Assembly: GCA_015501585.1 (NCBI GenBank)
Contig: JADNRY010000002.1
Span: forward strand, 930,001 to 994,000
Reading direction: 5' to 3'
Length of the DNA: 64,000 nt
Source of the DNA: Rhodocollybia butyracea
Taxonomy: Eukaryota > Basidiomycota > Agaricomycetes > Agaricales > Omphalotaceae
Within the stretch, counting starts at the first letter, position 1, and each line of letters begins with the position of its first letter. A program made the position numbers and the translations under genes. Positions 8,768 through 20,897 of the stretch are shown one piece after another. The notes under the pieces were generated by a model. That model was not told where the DNA came from and ran no database searches. It worked only from the letters and a program-made list of their open reading frames with translations.

Positions 8768-10885
8768 GAGTGACTGATAGTTTCTTCAAGGAGTTTGATT
8801 TACTGTCATATTACTTGCTCGGCGGAATTTGGCCTGTAATAGAATTTCACAAACTTCCTTTGGCCCACTTGAGAATCTGATCAAGTCTTGAGCATGTGAG
8901 TTCCCTCGAACTCCAGATCAACCTTAAATCTAGTTGCTTCCTTAGAGGGGATGGTTTCTAGTAAGGAATTATTTGGCTCCAGAGTGAGGGTTCCTTAGTC
9001 GACTTCCCTGTGAAGTTAGGCAAGCCACTAAGATTGTGGTACAAGTTCCTAGTGATTAAGTTCACTCACAATATTGTAGCTTGGCCCAGAGTTTGGTCGA
9101 GGACTTTACGGCATCACAGCAGCTAGTGCCAGAGTTTGCCTAGGGTTGTTGACAAACCTCGAAGTTACTATTCTAGCTAGTGCCAGAGTTTGCCTAGGAG
9201 AATCTTAGTTTCGTTGTATTGGTTTTGGTTTTGATTATTTGGTTTTGGACACATACACATTATTGGTCTTGGTTTGGTTATATTGATTCGGACATCCCGA
9301 CGTTCCCTTGTACATATGTACACCCAGCTGGGCTTCCCTTGACTCAGTTCTAAGAGTTGTCCAAGCTTAGTTACCCATGTTAACGCAACGGTCTTGAACC
9401 TGGAGCAACTGCATGCATACATCCAATATTACAAGACTTTCCCTCGGGGAATCTCTGACAACCCACCCTCGCTCCCTTACATATCGATAGTCTGGTTAGG
9501 TGCGGTAGTGTTTTTGTTAGGTTGTTTTATAGCACCTTTCACACCTACACGTAAATACCCAAATATCAGACCTGGCGGACTTGACAAATTTCGACGGGTA
9601 GCACAGCCACATCTGATATGACATCATTGTCTTTTGACAGACGCATCGCATCTCTCTGACTATACTACCACCATGTTTCCCCTTCTTTTACTACCTCTAT
9701 CTCATTCTGGCCCTCTATTATCTACACATTGACATCATTCTCGCTTATTTGACATGATTCGGCTTCTATCTGGGCCCTTCTTGGTGAAATCAACAAAATC
9801 GGCTTCAAATTGGCTTTTGAGGATCTTTTCAGCAATTGGAGTCTGGAAAAACAGGCTGAAACCAAGTGTTATGAATGGTGAGAGGTCCTGGGCATTGTGT
9901 AGGTGACTTTTAACTCTCATTCTGTGTCTAAACCTGCCAGGTTTTCCGAGTTTACACTCTGCTGCGTTCATCTATCAGCGGCACTACACATACACTCATA
10001 TCCAATGGGCCTTTGTCTACCTGTTCTGCTAGCTTTCAGAGAGGATATCACTGTAAGCACTCAACGCATAATTTCTTTTCGCTTTGGAGCTGGATGGAGG
10101 AGACCTGGGGTCGAACAGGATACACACAACTCACTTCAACTCCTTCAAGCCCTTGTAATTCATTCTTGCTGTTTCCCCAAATTGCTAGCTATTTTGCCAG
10201 CCAGCTCCTTCAATATCTTCTGTCTCAAGTCAGGATCTAGGGTGTTCTCAACTGCCTTCCTCAGATACTTCAATTTCCTGAATACCACGGTTTCTGGTGG
10301 CCATTATTTCATTACACACATGTTTCATCACTGCATGGTATACCTTTTTCAAAGTGCAAGGTATATGATGACAGCTTTATTTCTAGATTCTGACAGCCCT
10401 CCCAATAGTCGATTGTCAACCTCCACTCCACAAACCCTTTGAAGGATAAATGCTGGCATCATCTGAATTGATACTCCCGTTCACAAAAACTGCCAACTCG
10501 CCATGAGAATCAAGCTGTTTAACAATTTAGTACTTCATGACACATGTTCTGATCTCCAGGTACGAATCATCTTCTTGAGAGTAGCACATTAAAGCTGAAC
10601 TTCATGGTTATACTGATATTCTTCATCATTGTTTCCTCATTGTCCATGTGTATTGCATGGATCTTGGGAATGGCATTCCGATTGAGTAAATCTTGATGGT
10701 ACACTTCCATTACTTGATATTTTCCTTCTCTCTAAGACCATTTTGTTGGAGTTTTGCAATGCACTGTCCTTTATACATCGCAGGATAGCAACTGGGATGA
10801 AAGTGTCCAGTCATCAAGGTCTATGCTTGGCGAGAGCAGATACTAGTACTAGTATTCCTTTGTACAGTATTTGATACATTCAATA
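8768..10885. other. Degenerate intergenic DNA, no confident gene
   Basis: The motif field with TTCTTC-type units continues to about 9080. Between 9740 and 10440 both strands have open stretches. On the minus strand a short run near 10180-10270 (RKLKYLRKAVENTLDPDLRQ) looks faintly coding but is bounded by stops on both sides. Nothing matches a family I know, so no gene is called. Confidence 0.4.
9121..9198 (+). repeat. Pair of 24-bp direct repeats
   Basis: AGCTAGTGCCAGAGTTTGCC followed by TAGG occurs exactly twice, at 9121-9144 and 9175-9198, 54 bp apart. The spacer contains no family I recognise. The end of the unit (TTTGCCTAGG) resembles the core unit in the palindromic elements, though no arm is present here. 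Confidence 0.6.
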
Positions 10886-11165
10886 TAACTGTATTTCCAT
10901 TGGACATTGGACATCCTAGTAGACAGTTGATATAACTGCCCTGGTACATTAGATATCACTGTCCTAACACAGTCAAGATTACTGCCCTAGGACAGTAATG
11001 GTTACTGTCAAAAAACAGTTATCAAGAATGCAGCCAGGAACCCCTACTGTCTTTGGCAGTAATCTTGACTGTCCTAGACAGTAATATTGCATGTCTAGTC
11101 AGTACTATCTAATGTCTTGTACAGTTAGATTTCATGTCTTTCAGGTCATTATATTACTGTCTTTC
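10886..11165. repeat. Cluster of GACAGT/ACTGTC motifs, cluster 2
   Basis: More than ten exact or one-off copies of ACTGTC/GACAGT lie in about 280 bp, alternating in orientation. They are often embedded in ATTACTGCCCTAGGACAGTA-like small palindromes. The composition and spacing match cluster 1 at 5540-5735. The cluster ends about 115 bp before the Harbinger-like MITE, but the motif is absent from that MITE. Confidence 0.55.
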
Positions 11166-11284
11166 CTTCCTGCAGTGTTCAAACTGAGCTACAAATTCCT
11201 TCAAGGGAGTCGCTACCAGCATGTCGGCAGTCACTACTTAGCAACTACTTAGCTATGTATAGAACAAGTTGACCTTTTTTCTAA

Positions 11285-11869
11285 GGGTTAGTCCTGCAAC
11301 TTTTTCAGGGTGAAAAATTTAGACGTCAAAATATTTCGGATGAGCGGAGCGCTCGGGACGGAACACATGATACTACAGTAACAGATGACAATATGTGACT
11401 AACATAGTTACTCGTCGTTATATCTCTTATTTCTTGCAATCTGGTACTTATTTTAAGTTGTTTTTATTATTTTTTGGCATGTTTTGAACTCTAAGATGCG
11501 TAAAAATGGAATCAGGAATGCCATGGCCCAGTTTTCACTGCTATCTGTACTCCTCAGGGCATAGAACTGTGTAGTCAGGTCTGTGTGCACAAGAAGAAAG
11601 ATACAAGGTCATACTAAGGATAAAATGTAGCCAAAAGAATACACATGATATAGAAGAGTATTTTCTTTCATTTTCTCCTGTTCTGTGCTCTTTATTATAC
11701 CTTTGCACCTCCCTAATTCATAGTAATTGCATGATCCTACACGACGTGACAAAAGGTGACAACAAGGTCATTCTATTGCGCCATCATACGACCGTAGCGC
11801 CTTGTAGCGCCGGCCAAAAATATTTTGATGCCCGAAATTTTCGCCCTGAAAAAGTTGCAGGACTAAGCC
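11285..11869. mobile_element. Harbinger-like MITE, complete copy
   Basis: A 585-bp element with terminal inverted repeats of roughly 50 nt. It starts GGGTTAGTCCTGCAACTTTT and ends in the complementary GTTGCAGGACTAAGCC. It is flanked by TAA on both sides (11282-11284 and 11870-11872). A 3-bp TAA/TTA duplication with GGG..CCC-type ends points to the PIF/Harbinger superfamily (Tourist-like). No transposase is encoded. The left 70% is repeated in inverse orientation at 20898-21311 with about one indel difference. Confidence 0.8.
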
Positions 11870-12496
11870 TAAGTGAACAATATGAAAAATTCGATGTTGC
11901 TTTGAAAATTGAAACAGAAGTTGTGCTTGACATATCTGGGCAAACGAGAACAAAAATGAGCACTGTCGTAAAGCGGGCATGAACGAAAATAGGAAGTTGA
12001 AAACAGTAAGAGTTTAGCGGAAGTGAGCGAGATTCACCTATGGGCGCCCTATTGCTTGCCGGATGAGCTGGAGACGGAGCGGATGGGGCGTTTGAGCGAT
12101 GGCTATGCTGGGGTGGTAAAGTGAACAGTAAACATTTGATGTGTAAGCGCCTGAATTGCTGCAAAATTGATGAGAGGAGGAAGGACAATAGGGCCCTGTT
12201 AAGAAAAGAGGTCGAGAAAAGATGAGCGATCAAATTATGTAGCATACAGGGAACATACATTCGGTCCTGGAACAGCGAGATTCCAGGGACGTCGTCCATC
12301 TGACAATAAGATTTCGTAGAATGGCCCAGTTTCGGGCATTGTTCTTTGGGAGTTCTGGGTCTGGACATGCATGAGAACACACGATGAACAGATAATTGTA
12401 CGAACTACACACTTGATAGTAATGGGTTGAAAGTTGATTAACTCAATGCAGTTAGTGATGCCGAAGTTGCGGTGATGGCGGGTAGAAACCAAGCCG

Positions 12497-12867
12497 CTAT
12501 AAAGAGCGATGGGTCAGCAAGAGAAGATGTAACGGTTGGGGTAAGGCGTACGGAAGAACACCAGCAGCCTGAGCGGCGTACAGATCGATAACTACTTTCT
12601 CGTAGGCTATACAAGCGGCAAATGCGTCGTCACTGACATATCCAGGGGTCCCCGGTTGATGGGCCATCGCTGTGGGCGATTAGCATACATCATTATAGCA
12701 TTTCCTGTAGACTTGCTCAGTTTTGCATGGCGCGCGTTTTTACTGAGCATAGCCGCCTCGCAAAATTGGGTCGAGGTCGGTGGGTTCGCCAGAGGATGAG
12801 GTATGGTTAGATTGCCGTAGATAAACGTTGGACCTTGAACAAGGAGCACAGCGGGATTCACAGCCAT
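12497..12867 (-). CDS. Small hypothetical protein
   Basis: I do not recognise this gene. From an ATG at 12867 the protein starts MAVNPAVLLVQGPTFIYGN. A 74-nt intron (12743 down to 12670, GTAAAA..CACAG with a CTAAT branch site) joins it to MAHQPGTPGYVSDDAFAACI, then EKVVIDLYAAQAAGVLP. The second exon can stop at 12497. Alternatively, a 55-nt intron starting GTACGC may lead into a further exon (TRHHRNFGITNCIELINF, about 12420-12495). The splice signals and clean reading across the first intron favour a real gene; the 3' end is unresolved. There is no signal peptide or known domain. It lies upstream of the minus-strand aminotransferase's 3' end and downstream of the MITE. Confidence 0.4.
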
Positions 12868-13430
12868 GGTAAGTTGTATCCTGATAGTAGTAAGTAAAGC
12901 GTCACAGTCAGCTTATGTAAAGCATGATGCATAACCACTGATCATGTGATCGATTCTGCTGAGCCACTGTTTGATGAGAACTTGCTGGAGAACCAATAAT
13001 AATACCAATCACACTTGCATTAACAAACAAACGACAAGCCTCTCCCCGATAAGGAGTCTGAGAGTAACAAACAAAAACGTGTAGTATCATGGAGTGCGTG
13101 CGGCGAAGTTCTGCTCCCCAGCTCCAGAGCAAGCCTGCTCCATGATGCTATGGTTTATCTCCATCTGATTCTCGTATTTCCGCTCTACCTCCGGGCCTTT
13201 TCTTCTTCGCAAATCAACACACTAAATTTTATTGCAATTATTTACGCAGTTCCTGCTAGTTCCTGCCATCGTAATATCCAGTGATTATCTTCTTATCAGA
13301 TGTTCTGTTTTAGACGAAGTATTCTTTATCATTCTTTCGCACCAAAAAAGAAGAATGCTTAAGTTATTATGCTGTTGCCTAAGTACTTAATTGACTTGGG
13401 ATTTATATACTAAGCGCTTCCCGTTTCGTC

Positions 13431-15295
13431 TTACTTTGCAGCACGGGCTTCCGCCAAAGTCTCTTTTAGAGCCACGATGACCGTATCAACATCACCCCGC
13501 GATTGCTCGACAGCACTGATTCCCATGTGTCCTATACGGAAATACTTGTCTGCAGAAATTTATCAAGAAGTCGAATCAGCGGGAGAAGATTGAATGTACC
13601 TTTGATGTTAGCGTGCAAGCCTCCAGCTACGACGACACCCTTCTTCACTAATCGCGGAAGAATATCACCAGCGCCAAGGCCATCAGGATAATAGAGCTAG
13701 CATCCTCCCATTAAACGATACGAACTCAAAAAGGACCCCTGGAAGACATACCGCAGTCATTCCATTAGCAGCAGACGTAGGTTCTAGAGGGACTGGTTTC
13801 AGTCCCAGTTCTTTTGCGGCTGTCTTGATCCGCTGGCTCGCAGTTCGGTGTAGTTCGTAACGTTGAGCAAGCGAAGGTGAAGATTTAGTGATCTTGGTGA
13901 GAGACGCGTTGAACGCGTAGATAAGGTTGACAGGAGGTGTAGCAAAGTATGCAGCGTTGCCACTTTCGTAGGCCTTCATGATTGGAAGCCATCTATATGA
14001 GTCGTGAGCATGTTACGGGTACATGTGTAGCGTTCGCATACTTCTTCCAGCTACCATAGTACGAGGTTACACGGGTTTTCCTGGAATTGAATACCTGGCC
14101 AGTTGTGTGAGCTACAAAGCGTAATTATTCGTAGGTCGGAACGAACCTCTATAGCTCGTTTGCTGGCGACGACGACGCTGAGACCTGGAGGTGTGCCGAG
14201 ACCTTTTTGAGTTGCAGTAAGAATGATATCGATGTCCCAAGCATCCATGTGGATCTCTTCGCTAGCAACCGAACAAACACCGTCTAAAACGACCTTGAGG
14301 TACCATGAGATTCCCGAAACTTGGAGGTTCGTACCAATATGCTTACCAAAGTGTCAGGGGATACTCTCCTAACCGTCTCAGCGATTGCTTTTGCATTAGA
14401 AAGAACAGCTAAAGATAGATGTTAAAACCACAAAGCGGAGATATGGTTCTGATATACCAGTTGAGGTATCGACATGTGTGAAAGTAAGCACTTTGTACTT
14501 TTTTGACTTTAACGCAGATTCAATAGCTTCCTGGCTGACAGTAGCACCAATTTCTGCTTTGATTTGGTCAACGTTAGCCCCGTACGTTTCTAAGCTTGAA
14601 GATAGTGAGTCACAACATAGGCTGACAAGAAAGAGAATTATACCATTCTGTAAAACTATCTCCAAAGTAACCAGTGTGAAGGACCAGCGCGTTTTCTCCC
14701 CGTTCAACAAGATTGGCCGCGACCTACCAGAAGTGGGGGCAACGATTAGGTAGATGGAAGCTGTGAACGTTACAGCTACATACCTGATCCCAGCCCAAGG
14801 TTCCGCTTCCAGCTATCAAAAATGGCTGACCCTCGGCGGTATCCACGACTGTCCTGTTTAATTCGGAGGTAAGGATAAGTCAAAGGGAGGCAGCAAACTA
14901 AGGTTGACTCGCCGTGTCATTCGGATGCAATCTCCTAGTACAGGAATGAACTCTGGGGAGACATGGGACATGGAAGGGTGGGCGTTGGCAAAGAGAACCT
15001 GGATAAGAGTCTTTGAATGAAAGTTTTGAGCAAGCTGGTCATGGATCGCACATCATCTGAGATTTCAATAGGACCAGGAATGCTAAGATAGAATGAGACA
15101 TGCAGTCGGCGCGAAGAGATGCCTTTACCTACACTAAAAGTCTTTCAGAAGCAGAGAATGTTCAGTTATATGTTCTTGAAGGGAGGAATTATGGTACTAA
15201 CTTGTGAGCAGCCTATGAATTTGTCAGTTTAGATACTTTCTGTAACTCGAATGGGATCAAGTACATACTTGCTTGAACTGGTCAGAGGTCGTCAT
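13431..15295 (-). CDS. AGX1: Alanine-glyoxylate / serine-pyruvate aminotransferase
   Basis: PLP-dependent class V aminotransferase that turns glyoxylate and alanine into glycine and pyruvate, a route to glycine and glyoxylate disposal in peroxisome or mitochondrion. The N-terminus MTTSDQFKQ (start 15295) is followed in several exons by VLFANAHPSMSHVSPEF (the usual entry of the fold), then ERGENALVLHTGYFGDSF, LDGVCSVASEEI, and the lysine motif TATQKGLGTPPGLS, whose Lys should bind PLP. The C-terminus KYFRIGHMG...RGDVDTVI...EARAAK is diagnostic for the AGT family. The length (roughly 385-400 residues) is normal. A CACGTG box lies at 15409-15414, about 115 bp upstream of the start. Divergent from BFR2. 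Confidence 0.92.
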
Positions 15296-15930
15296 TTTCC
15301 TTGCAAATGTCGAGGTAGTGCGTATTCTAGAGGAAACAAGGCTACGTAGGGTAGATGGATGAGAGAAGGAAGGCAAGAGACGCATAAGTACCTCTTTCGG
15401 GATCAGCTCACGTGCCGTCGGAATGCGTGAACGGAACGCCGTCCCGCGTCAGGAGCGTCTCCCAGTCCTTGAAGTTGAACAAGAGTTGGACAGCAACAAT
15501 ACTTGACATTTGGCTTAATGTAGAACCAAGTAAATGATCAATGTTACATTCCGATGTCGAAAGAGCCGGAAAGACGAGAAAAAACGCGTCAAATTGGCCT
15601 TTATCACGCGTCTTTAGAGACGGAACGGTAAGATAGACTCCGTAGTACTGGTAATATCGGGGCTACCGAAGGCAGTCCAGTGCGGAAGCAAGAAATAGCA
15701 TACAGTAAATACGGACTTCCGACTGAGGATATTTTGGCTAATTTGTCTGTTTGCTATTATTGACCTGCTTTCGGAGTTCGAAGAGGAGAGTCATCCATAC
15801 TACTGACGAGACAATTGAAGCCTCAATATTTCGAGGAACTGTAGTGCTAGACTTCCGGGCCGGCAAGTCCGTATTTGCGGACCGAAGTATCAAGAGAATT
15901 TTGGGCGCTTGTCTTCATCGTTCGTTCGTT

Positions 15931-17749
15931 ATGGCTCGTAAGCATTCTGGTATAGCAAAGGCGTAAAGACTTACAAATTTCAGGAATACCTCTCGCCCAG
16001 CAAATAGCAGATCTAGATGCTCCTGCTCCAGTTGGTATGCTCAGCTATTCAACTCCACTTCGAAAAATTACAATTATTTCTCAGATCTCGACCCCGAGGC
16101 GATATTCAGCGACCTTCATGCTGGCTCTTCGGATATCTCCCGAGCTCATTATGTAGATATTGGGTGGGTTGCCCAGATTTTTGCTCAATGTGTCAGCTCT
16201 AAATCTTTTCTTCAGGAGAAGCACTTTACGCAAAATTCACGACAATATTGCGGATCCAAAGTACGACGGAGTAAGGGTGTCTCGAAAACAAATTTTAGAG
16301 GACGATGAGCCATCTTCAGACTCGGGTCCCGGGTCAGGAGAGGAGGAAGAAGAAGAGGAAGAGGCGGAGGAAGAGGCGGAGGAAGATCAGGAAGCGGAGG
16401 AAAAAGAAGGAACAAGTGGCGATTCAGAAATTGAAGAGAACGAAGATGATGCTGGAAAACTCGCTCCTGGTGACCGTTCCAAAGATGTTCTCAGTTTAGC
16501 TGGTGCTTTACGAAAAACACAAGACGAAGACAGGAAGAAAGGTTTAGCAGTCTCTCGGCAAATTGTATGCACTTTTCCACTCTTCGTGTGTATTTTAGCT
16601 TACAGCTGATAGGGTATCTGGGATTCACTTTTGGATGCGCGGATCCGTCTCCACAAGTCGATGACTGCATCTAACACATTACCTCCAGTGATTGTTTCTA
16701 TAATATCTCCTCTAGCTGCCGTTTAACCAACACCTAGAACTCCAAATTGCCTCAAAATGATCCCGAGTACCAAGAATCCTTATACAATATGCTTGTGGAA
16801 GCTGTATCTCTCTCGGAAGAGTTGTTTGAACTACAAGAGGTAACTCGTTTGATACAACGTATCGACAAACCTCTAATTATATCCATAGACTTTTCTCAAA
16901 ACAAACGATTCCATTACACTTCCGCCTCGCAAACGCAGAAGATTTGAACCCACAACATCTGCTTCTCAGCCAGACTTGGAAGCATACCTCGACAAAGCCT
17001 GTGATGATGTATCACAGCTCGAGCATGGGTTAGTATTCGCCCTAGCAAACTATTCATCTTCCCTCATCGTGAAATAGGTATCATCCTCAACTCGTCCGAA
17101 ATTTATCAAAATGGTCCTCGAAAATCCAAGCCGTCGCCCCTTCAGTTCTTCTTCCCTCTAACCGTAATGCTTTTTCCAAAGATCGCCACCACCTAAAAAC
17201 GGCGGTCCAGCTTGTAGATGATAATCTCGCGACCTACGACAAGCTACTCACTCGTACACAGCAACGACGTGGGAAAGGCCAGCGACTTGGGGTCGAACCC
17301 AGAGAAGATGATGAACAAGAAGACATCGACATTGATATCTTCGATGACACCGACTTTTATCAGCAGCTTTTGCGAGACGTTATAGACGCACGAGATACAT
17401 CAGGAGCTAACGACTGGATGGCTATCCAGAAACAAAGAAAAGCCAAGAAAAAAGTAGATACGAAAGCATCTAAAGGAAGAAAACTACGGTGTGTTCAATT
17501 TCTGGTTCGGTCATCATTTGTTAATGCGTGTCGTGGATTAGGTACGACGTTCACGAAAAACTTCAAAACTTTATGGTTCCGATACATGTCAAGGGATCTT
17601 GGCACGAAGAGCAAATCGACGAACTCTTTTCTTCATTGCTAGGTAAAGGATTTGAGGAGGCAATCAATAACCAAGCAGACGATGTACAGAGGGAAGATGT
17701 CGGGGACATGCCAGCCGGGACCCTCGAAGGATTTAGAGTATTTGGATAG
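15931..17749 (+). CDS. BFR2: BFR2 / AATF (TRAUB family) ribosome-biogenesis protein
   Basis: Nucleolar protein needed for early cleavage of pre-rRNA in 40S subunit formation. The N-terminal exons join as MARIPLAQQIADLDAPAPVD, then DPEAIFSDLHAGSSDISRAH and TLRKIHDNIADPKYDGVRVS, the conserved start of the family. A long Glu-rich acidic tract follows (about 16340-16450). Further conserved blocks are LAGALRKTQDEDRKKGLAVS, the AATF/Che-1 middle with RQRID-like sequence near 17090-17300, and the C-terminal TRAUB signature RKLRYDVHEKLQNFMVPI with DELFSSLLG. The short first exon (ATGGCTC) was chosen because it splices in frame to the conserved N-terminus. Confidence 0.9.
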
Positions 17750-17801
17750 TTTGGATAGTTTTCATCGTGAATGCCGTTAGATGTCGATTACTCTGGGTGT
17801 T

Positions 17802-17910
17802 GGTAGGTAGGTAGGTAGGTAGGTAGGTTTAACCGGCACGGTCCCATTTAGAAACAGCCGGGTTCCACGCTACACATATTGCGCCTGGGATATGTGCCGC
17901 GGGCATCTAA
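17802..17910 (-). repeat. Short dispersed repeat with CTAC tail, copy B (SINE-like)
   Basis: Read on the minus strand, this matches copy A at 5036-5134 in the blocks ATATGTGTA.CGTGGAACC and GGCTGTTTCTAAATGGGACC. It ends in a longer CTAC microsatellite (GTAGGTAGGT.. on the plus strand, 17802-17828). It lies about 50 bp after the BFR2 stop, so it may form part of that gene's 3' region. Confidence 0.5.
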
Positions 17911-18713
17911 CCTCAACGCTGCTGTGTTGAGAGGCTGGTTCCTCCGGACGCACAACGCTGATGTTAGACACGATAAAGAGATGTCACTATAGAAGTGAAC
18001 TGAGGCGCTCTACTGATATAAGGGCCGTGGGGGCTAACGACATTCGGCTGTTTGCATCATTAATCGTCAAGATACAGTGCACCAGTCTACCATATGGTCT
18101 TCACAGGGACACTTAATCCAATGGCCTAGCATCCATTTCTTCACTTAGCAACCTTTGCAAGGACAACACAAACTTTTCACTAACTTTATCATTAGATGGG
18201 TTGGGTGCAGTGAATGATTTGAGTCGGTCTCGGTATATTCAGAAAGGAATGATATGGAACGTTTCCGTGTGATGCTAACGGTTACTGGAGATGTTTATAC
18301 AATATTTCCAAACTTTTCGGAAGTCCCATATCGTTATAGAAGCTATTGATTACAGCCGACGATGCATGTGCAATGTTGACACGCAGTGAAAAGAAAGGGC
18401 TAGTCCATTGGCGTCGACTACTACTTCCACATCGTCTAAGCCTGTGAAAAAATACTGCCTAAGGTCACATATTGGCCTTTACGAGTCTATCTGTGCTATA
18501 CCGAGTCCACATTTCACCATTTTCGAGCCTTTTTCTCGTTAATGAGGTTTAGGCGCTCAAGGGATGATGGTGGTAGGAGAGCGACCAATAAAGTTTAACT
18601 TCAATTAATTTTGAGACCAATATGGCCATCCACGTGTTCACGAGGTATTGCGTCAGCTTCGAGCGGTAAAACTCCTTGGCTTCCTTTACAGTGACTTTCA
18701 AGTCTTTACTGTC
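17911..18713. other. Intergenic region with ATG20 promoter
   Basis: No gene seen. The part nearest ATG20 holds a CACGTG box at 18631-18636, about 80 bp upstream of the start codon. The rest is unremarkable. Confidence 0.45.
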
Positions 18714-20809
18714 ATGGAGGCTTTTGACGACGAGAATCCTTTCGACATTGAATCTGACCAAATTCCATCCGAAACTTCGTCTCCATCCAACGTAGACATT
18801 TCGGAGCCTCCCTCTCCGCCTTTAAATCCTTCACGGCAACTCTCATCGGAGATACTTGGCACAGAACGTCCATTTCCATCCCAAGAATCAAAGAGACCAC
18901 AACAGCATCCAAATTTCAAGACCGACTTTTGTTGCGCTCGAGACAGGATACTTCATTCTGGAGATGATATTGAGATTCTGGTATGTGATATTCTGCGTGT
19001 GTCGCACTCGTTATGCTCAAAGAGTTTTGTAAAGATTACAGACGCACAAAAGACCAACGTAGGAGCGACTTCACCATATATCACATATGTGATCCAAACG
19101 GGAGTGAGTACAATATACTGCGCATTGTGGCGAAGATGCTCATCACAAGCACAGAATACGGAGTCTCGACATCGTTACTCTGAATTCGAGTCGTTGAGAT
19201 CCAGTCTAGTGAAGCTCTATCCAACTCTTATAGTTCCACCAATTCCGTCGAAACAAACTCTTGGAGATTACGCGGTCAAACAGGGCAAGGCCAAAGAAGA
19301 TGCTTCCATGATTGCAAGGCGTAAACGTATGCTCCAGACTTTTCTTAACCGTTTGGCCAAGCATCCTATTCTTTCGAATGAGCATGTCTTCCATCGTTTT
19401 CTGGATGGGGAAGTCTCGTGGGTGCGTGTGCCTGATCTTTCACAGCTTCCGATGTACTGACATAGGACACCAGACTGAAGTTTTGAACTCGCCGCCACTG
19501 TCCTTGCTTCCCAAGAACATTCTTAAGGCTCCGTCACACAATCCAACAGATCAGGAAGCATCCCCAGCGTATGCTGCGTTGCCAAATCCTTCCGCTGCTC
19601 ATCCTCTCAGGAATCCTGATCAACGCTTTCTCGACTCGGAAGCTTTTACGAATAAATTTGCCGTTCATCTTAGTGGACCTATGGAAAAAGTTACTCGTCG
19701 GACTGTGAAGCGGTGGTCAGGTTAGTGTACAAGAACTCTTCTAAAGACTTACTGCCAACGGCGATATTAGAATTTGCTCAAGACCATGCTGAACTGGGCG
19801 CAGCATTGAATGGCTTCAGCTTAAACGAGAACGGACCGCTTTCCAGCGCGATTGAGAAGACTGGTCAAGCAGTGGATGCTACATATATGTCTACCACCAA
19901 GCTCGTCAGTCGGGTGTGATACTCAGCTCACGTTCTTCGCTCACGATATTTTACAGGCTCAAGAACTCGAACAGAACTGGGCGGAACCGATCAACGAATA
20001 TGCTCAATTCTCATCTATCATTAAGAAGCTGTTAGCTTATCGCCACCAAAAACACGTACAATATGAGATGACACAGGATGGCTTGGAGTCAAAGCGGGAG
20101 CAATTAGAAGAGCTAGAGAAGAGTGAGCATGAAGCACGACGATTGGAGGCTGCTCTTGGGGGTAGAAGCACAGTTTCTCTCCCATCTTCTCCTTCTGGGG
20201 AAGACACCGAAGGACAGTCGAACAACCAAGCTCACTCTGCGTCATACGTTCCTCCACACCCTGGTCCCAATCCTACAAGGCGGACCGCAAGACCTCCTGG
20301 AATGGGATTCTTGAATGCGCTTAGCTACACTCTGCACGGGATGATGGATGTCGATCCTGAGACTGCTCGACGCAATGGAATATCAAAGACCAGGGAGAAT
20401 ATATCACAGGTAACCCCTTTAAAGGCACTAAAGATTATGACCCCTTACTGAAAAATATCTGCATTTAGTTAGAGGATGCGCTGCATCTAGCTGCTCAAGA
20501 TTTGAAGTACTCGAGTTCTACGATCCAGGCTGACCTCGACAGGTTCCAACGGCAAAAAGTTGCCGATATTCGGGAAATGACCATTAGTATGGCCAAAAGT
20601 CATCGAGATTGGTGCAAGAAGGTATGTAATCCCGTTCTAATGTTGACCTAGACTCAATTCTTTATCGTATTATCAAGAATCTTGAAGCTTGGGAGGAGGC
20701 CAAAAAAGAAATTGATATGATTCCTGACCACCCCAATAAACTTCCTCCGCCCCCAGAACCTTCTCCGTCCATTAGACGAGATTCGACTGCCACATTGAAC
20801 GGAAAGTGA
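18714..20809 (+). CDS. ATG20: Sorting nexin SNX41/ATG20-type (PX-BAR)
   Basis: Peripheral endosomal protein that binds PtdIns3P and works in recycling and selective autophagy, usually with SNX4/ATG24. A disordered acidic/Ser/Pro N-terminus (MEAFDDENPFDIES) precedes a PX domain: ITDAQKTNVGATSPYITYVI, spliced to TESRHRYSEFESLRSSLVKL with the RRYSEF-type lipid-binding core. Then IVPPIPSKQTLGDYAVKQ, RRKRMLQTFLNRLAKHP and FHRFLDGEVSW follow, the SNX41-type PX end. A linker (about 19500-19660) and a helical BAR region (FAVHLSGPMEKVTRRTVKRW to DWCKKNLEAWEEAKKEID) follow. At least eight exons. The SNX4/ATG24 alternative is less likely because of the PSK..DYA motif. A truncated MITE copy begins 88 bp after the stop. 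Confidence 0.85.
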
Positions 20810-20897
20810 TAATTTATTCGCAAAAATTTGGTCGACAGCTTTGCTTTGGGACTCTTTCCATTTGTATTCATCTTTATTTTTCACAATATGTAGTATA

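Noticed and set aside
9903..10442. Plus-strand open frame of 179 codons
   Set aside because: Low-complexity translation without any domain, no conserved motif, and it lies in decayed repeat DNA with equally open frames on the other strand.
11784..12380. Minus-strand open frame of 198 codons
   Set aside because: It runs across the right end of the Harbinger-like MITE and its target duplication, so its length is accidental. Part of it may overlap the 3' exons of the small gene at 12497-12867.
16212..16572. Minus-strand open frames in BFR2
   Set aside because: They are the complement of the Glu-rich tract, which gives Pro/Leu-rich nonsense on the other strand.
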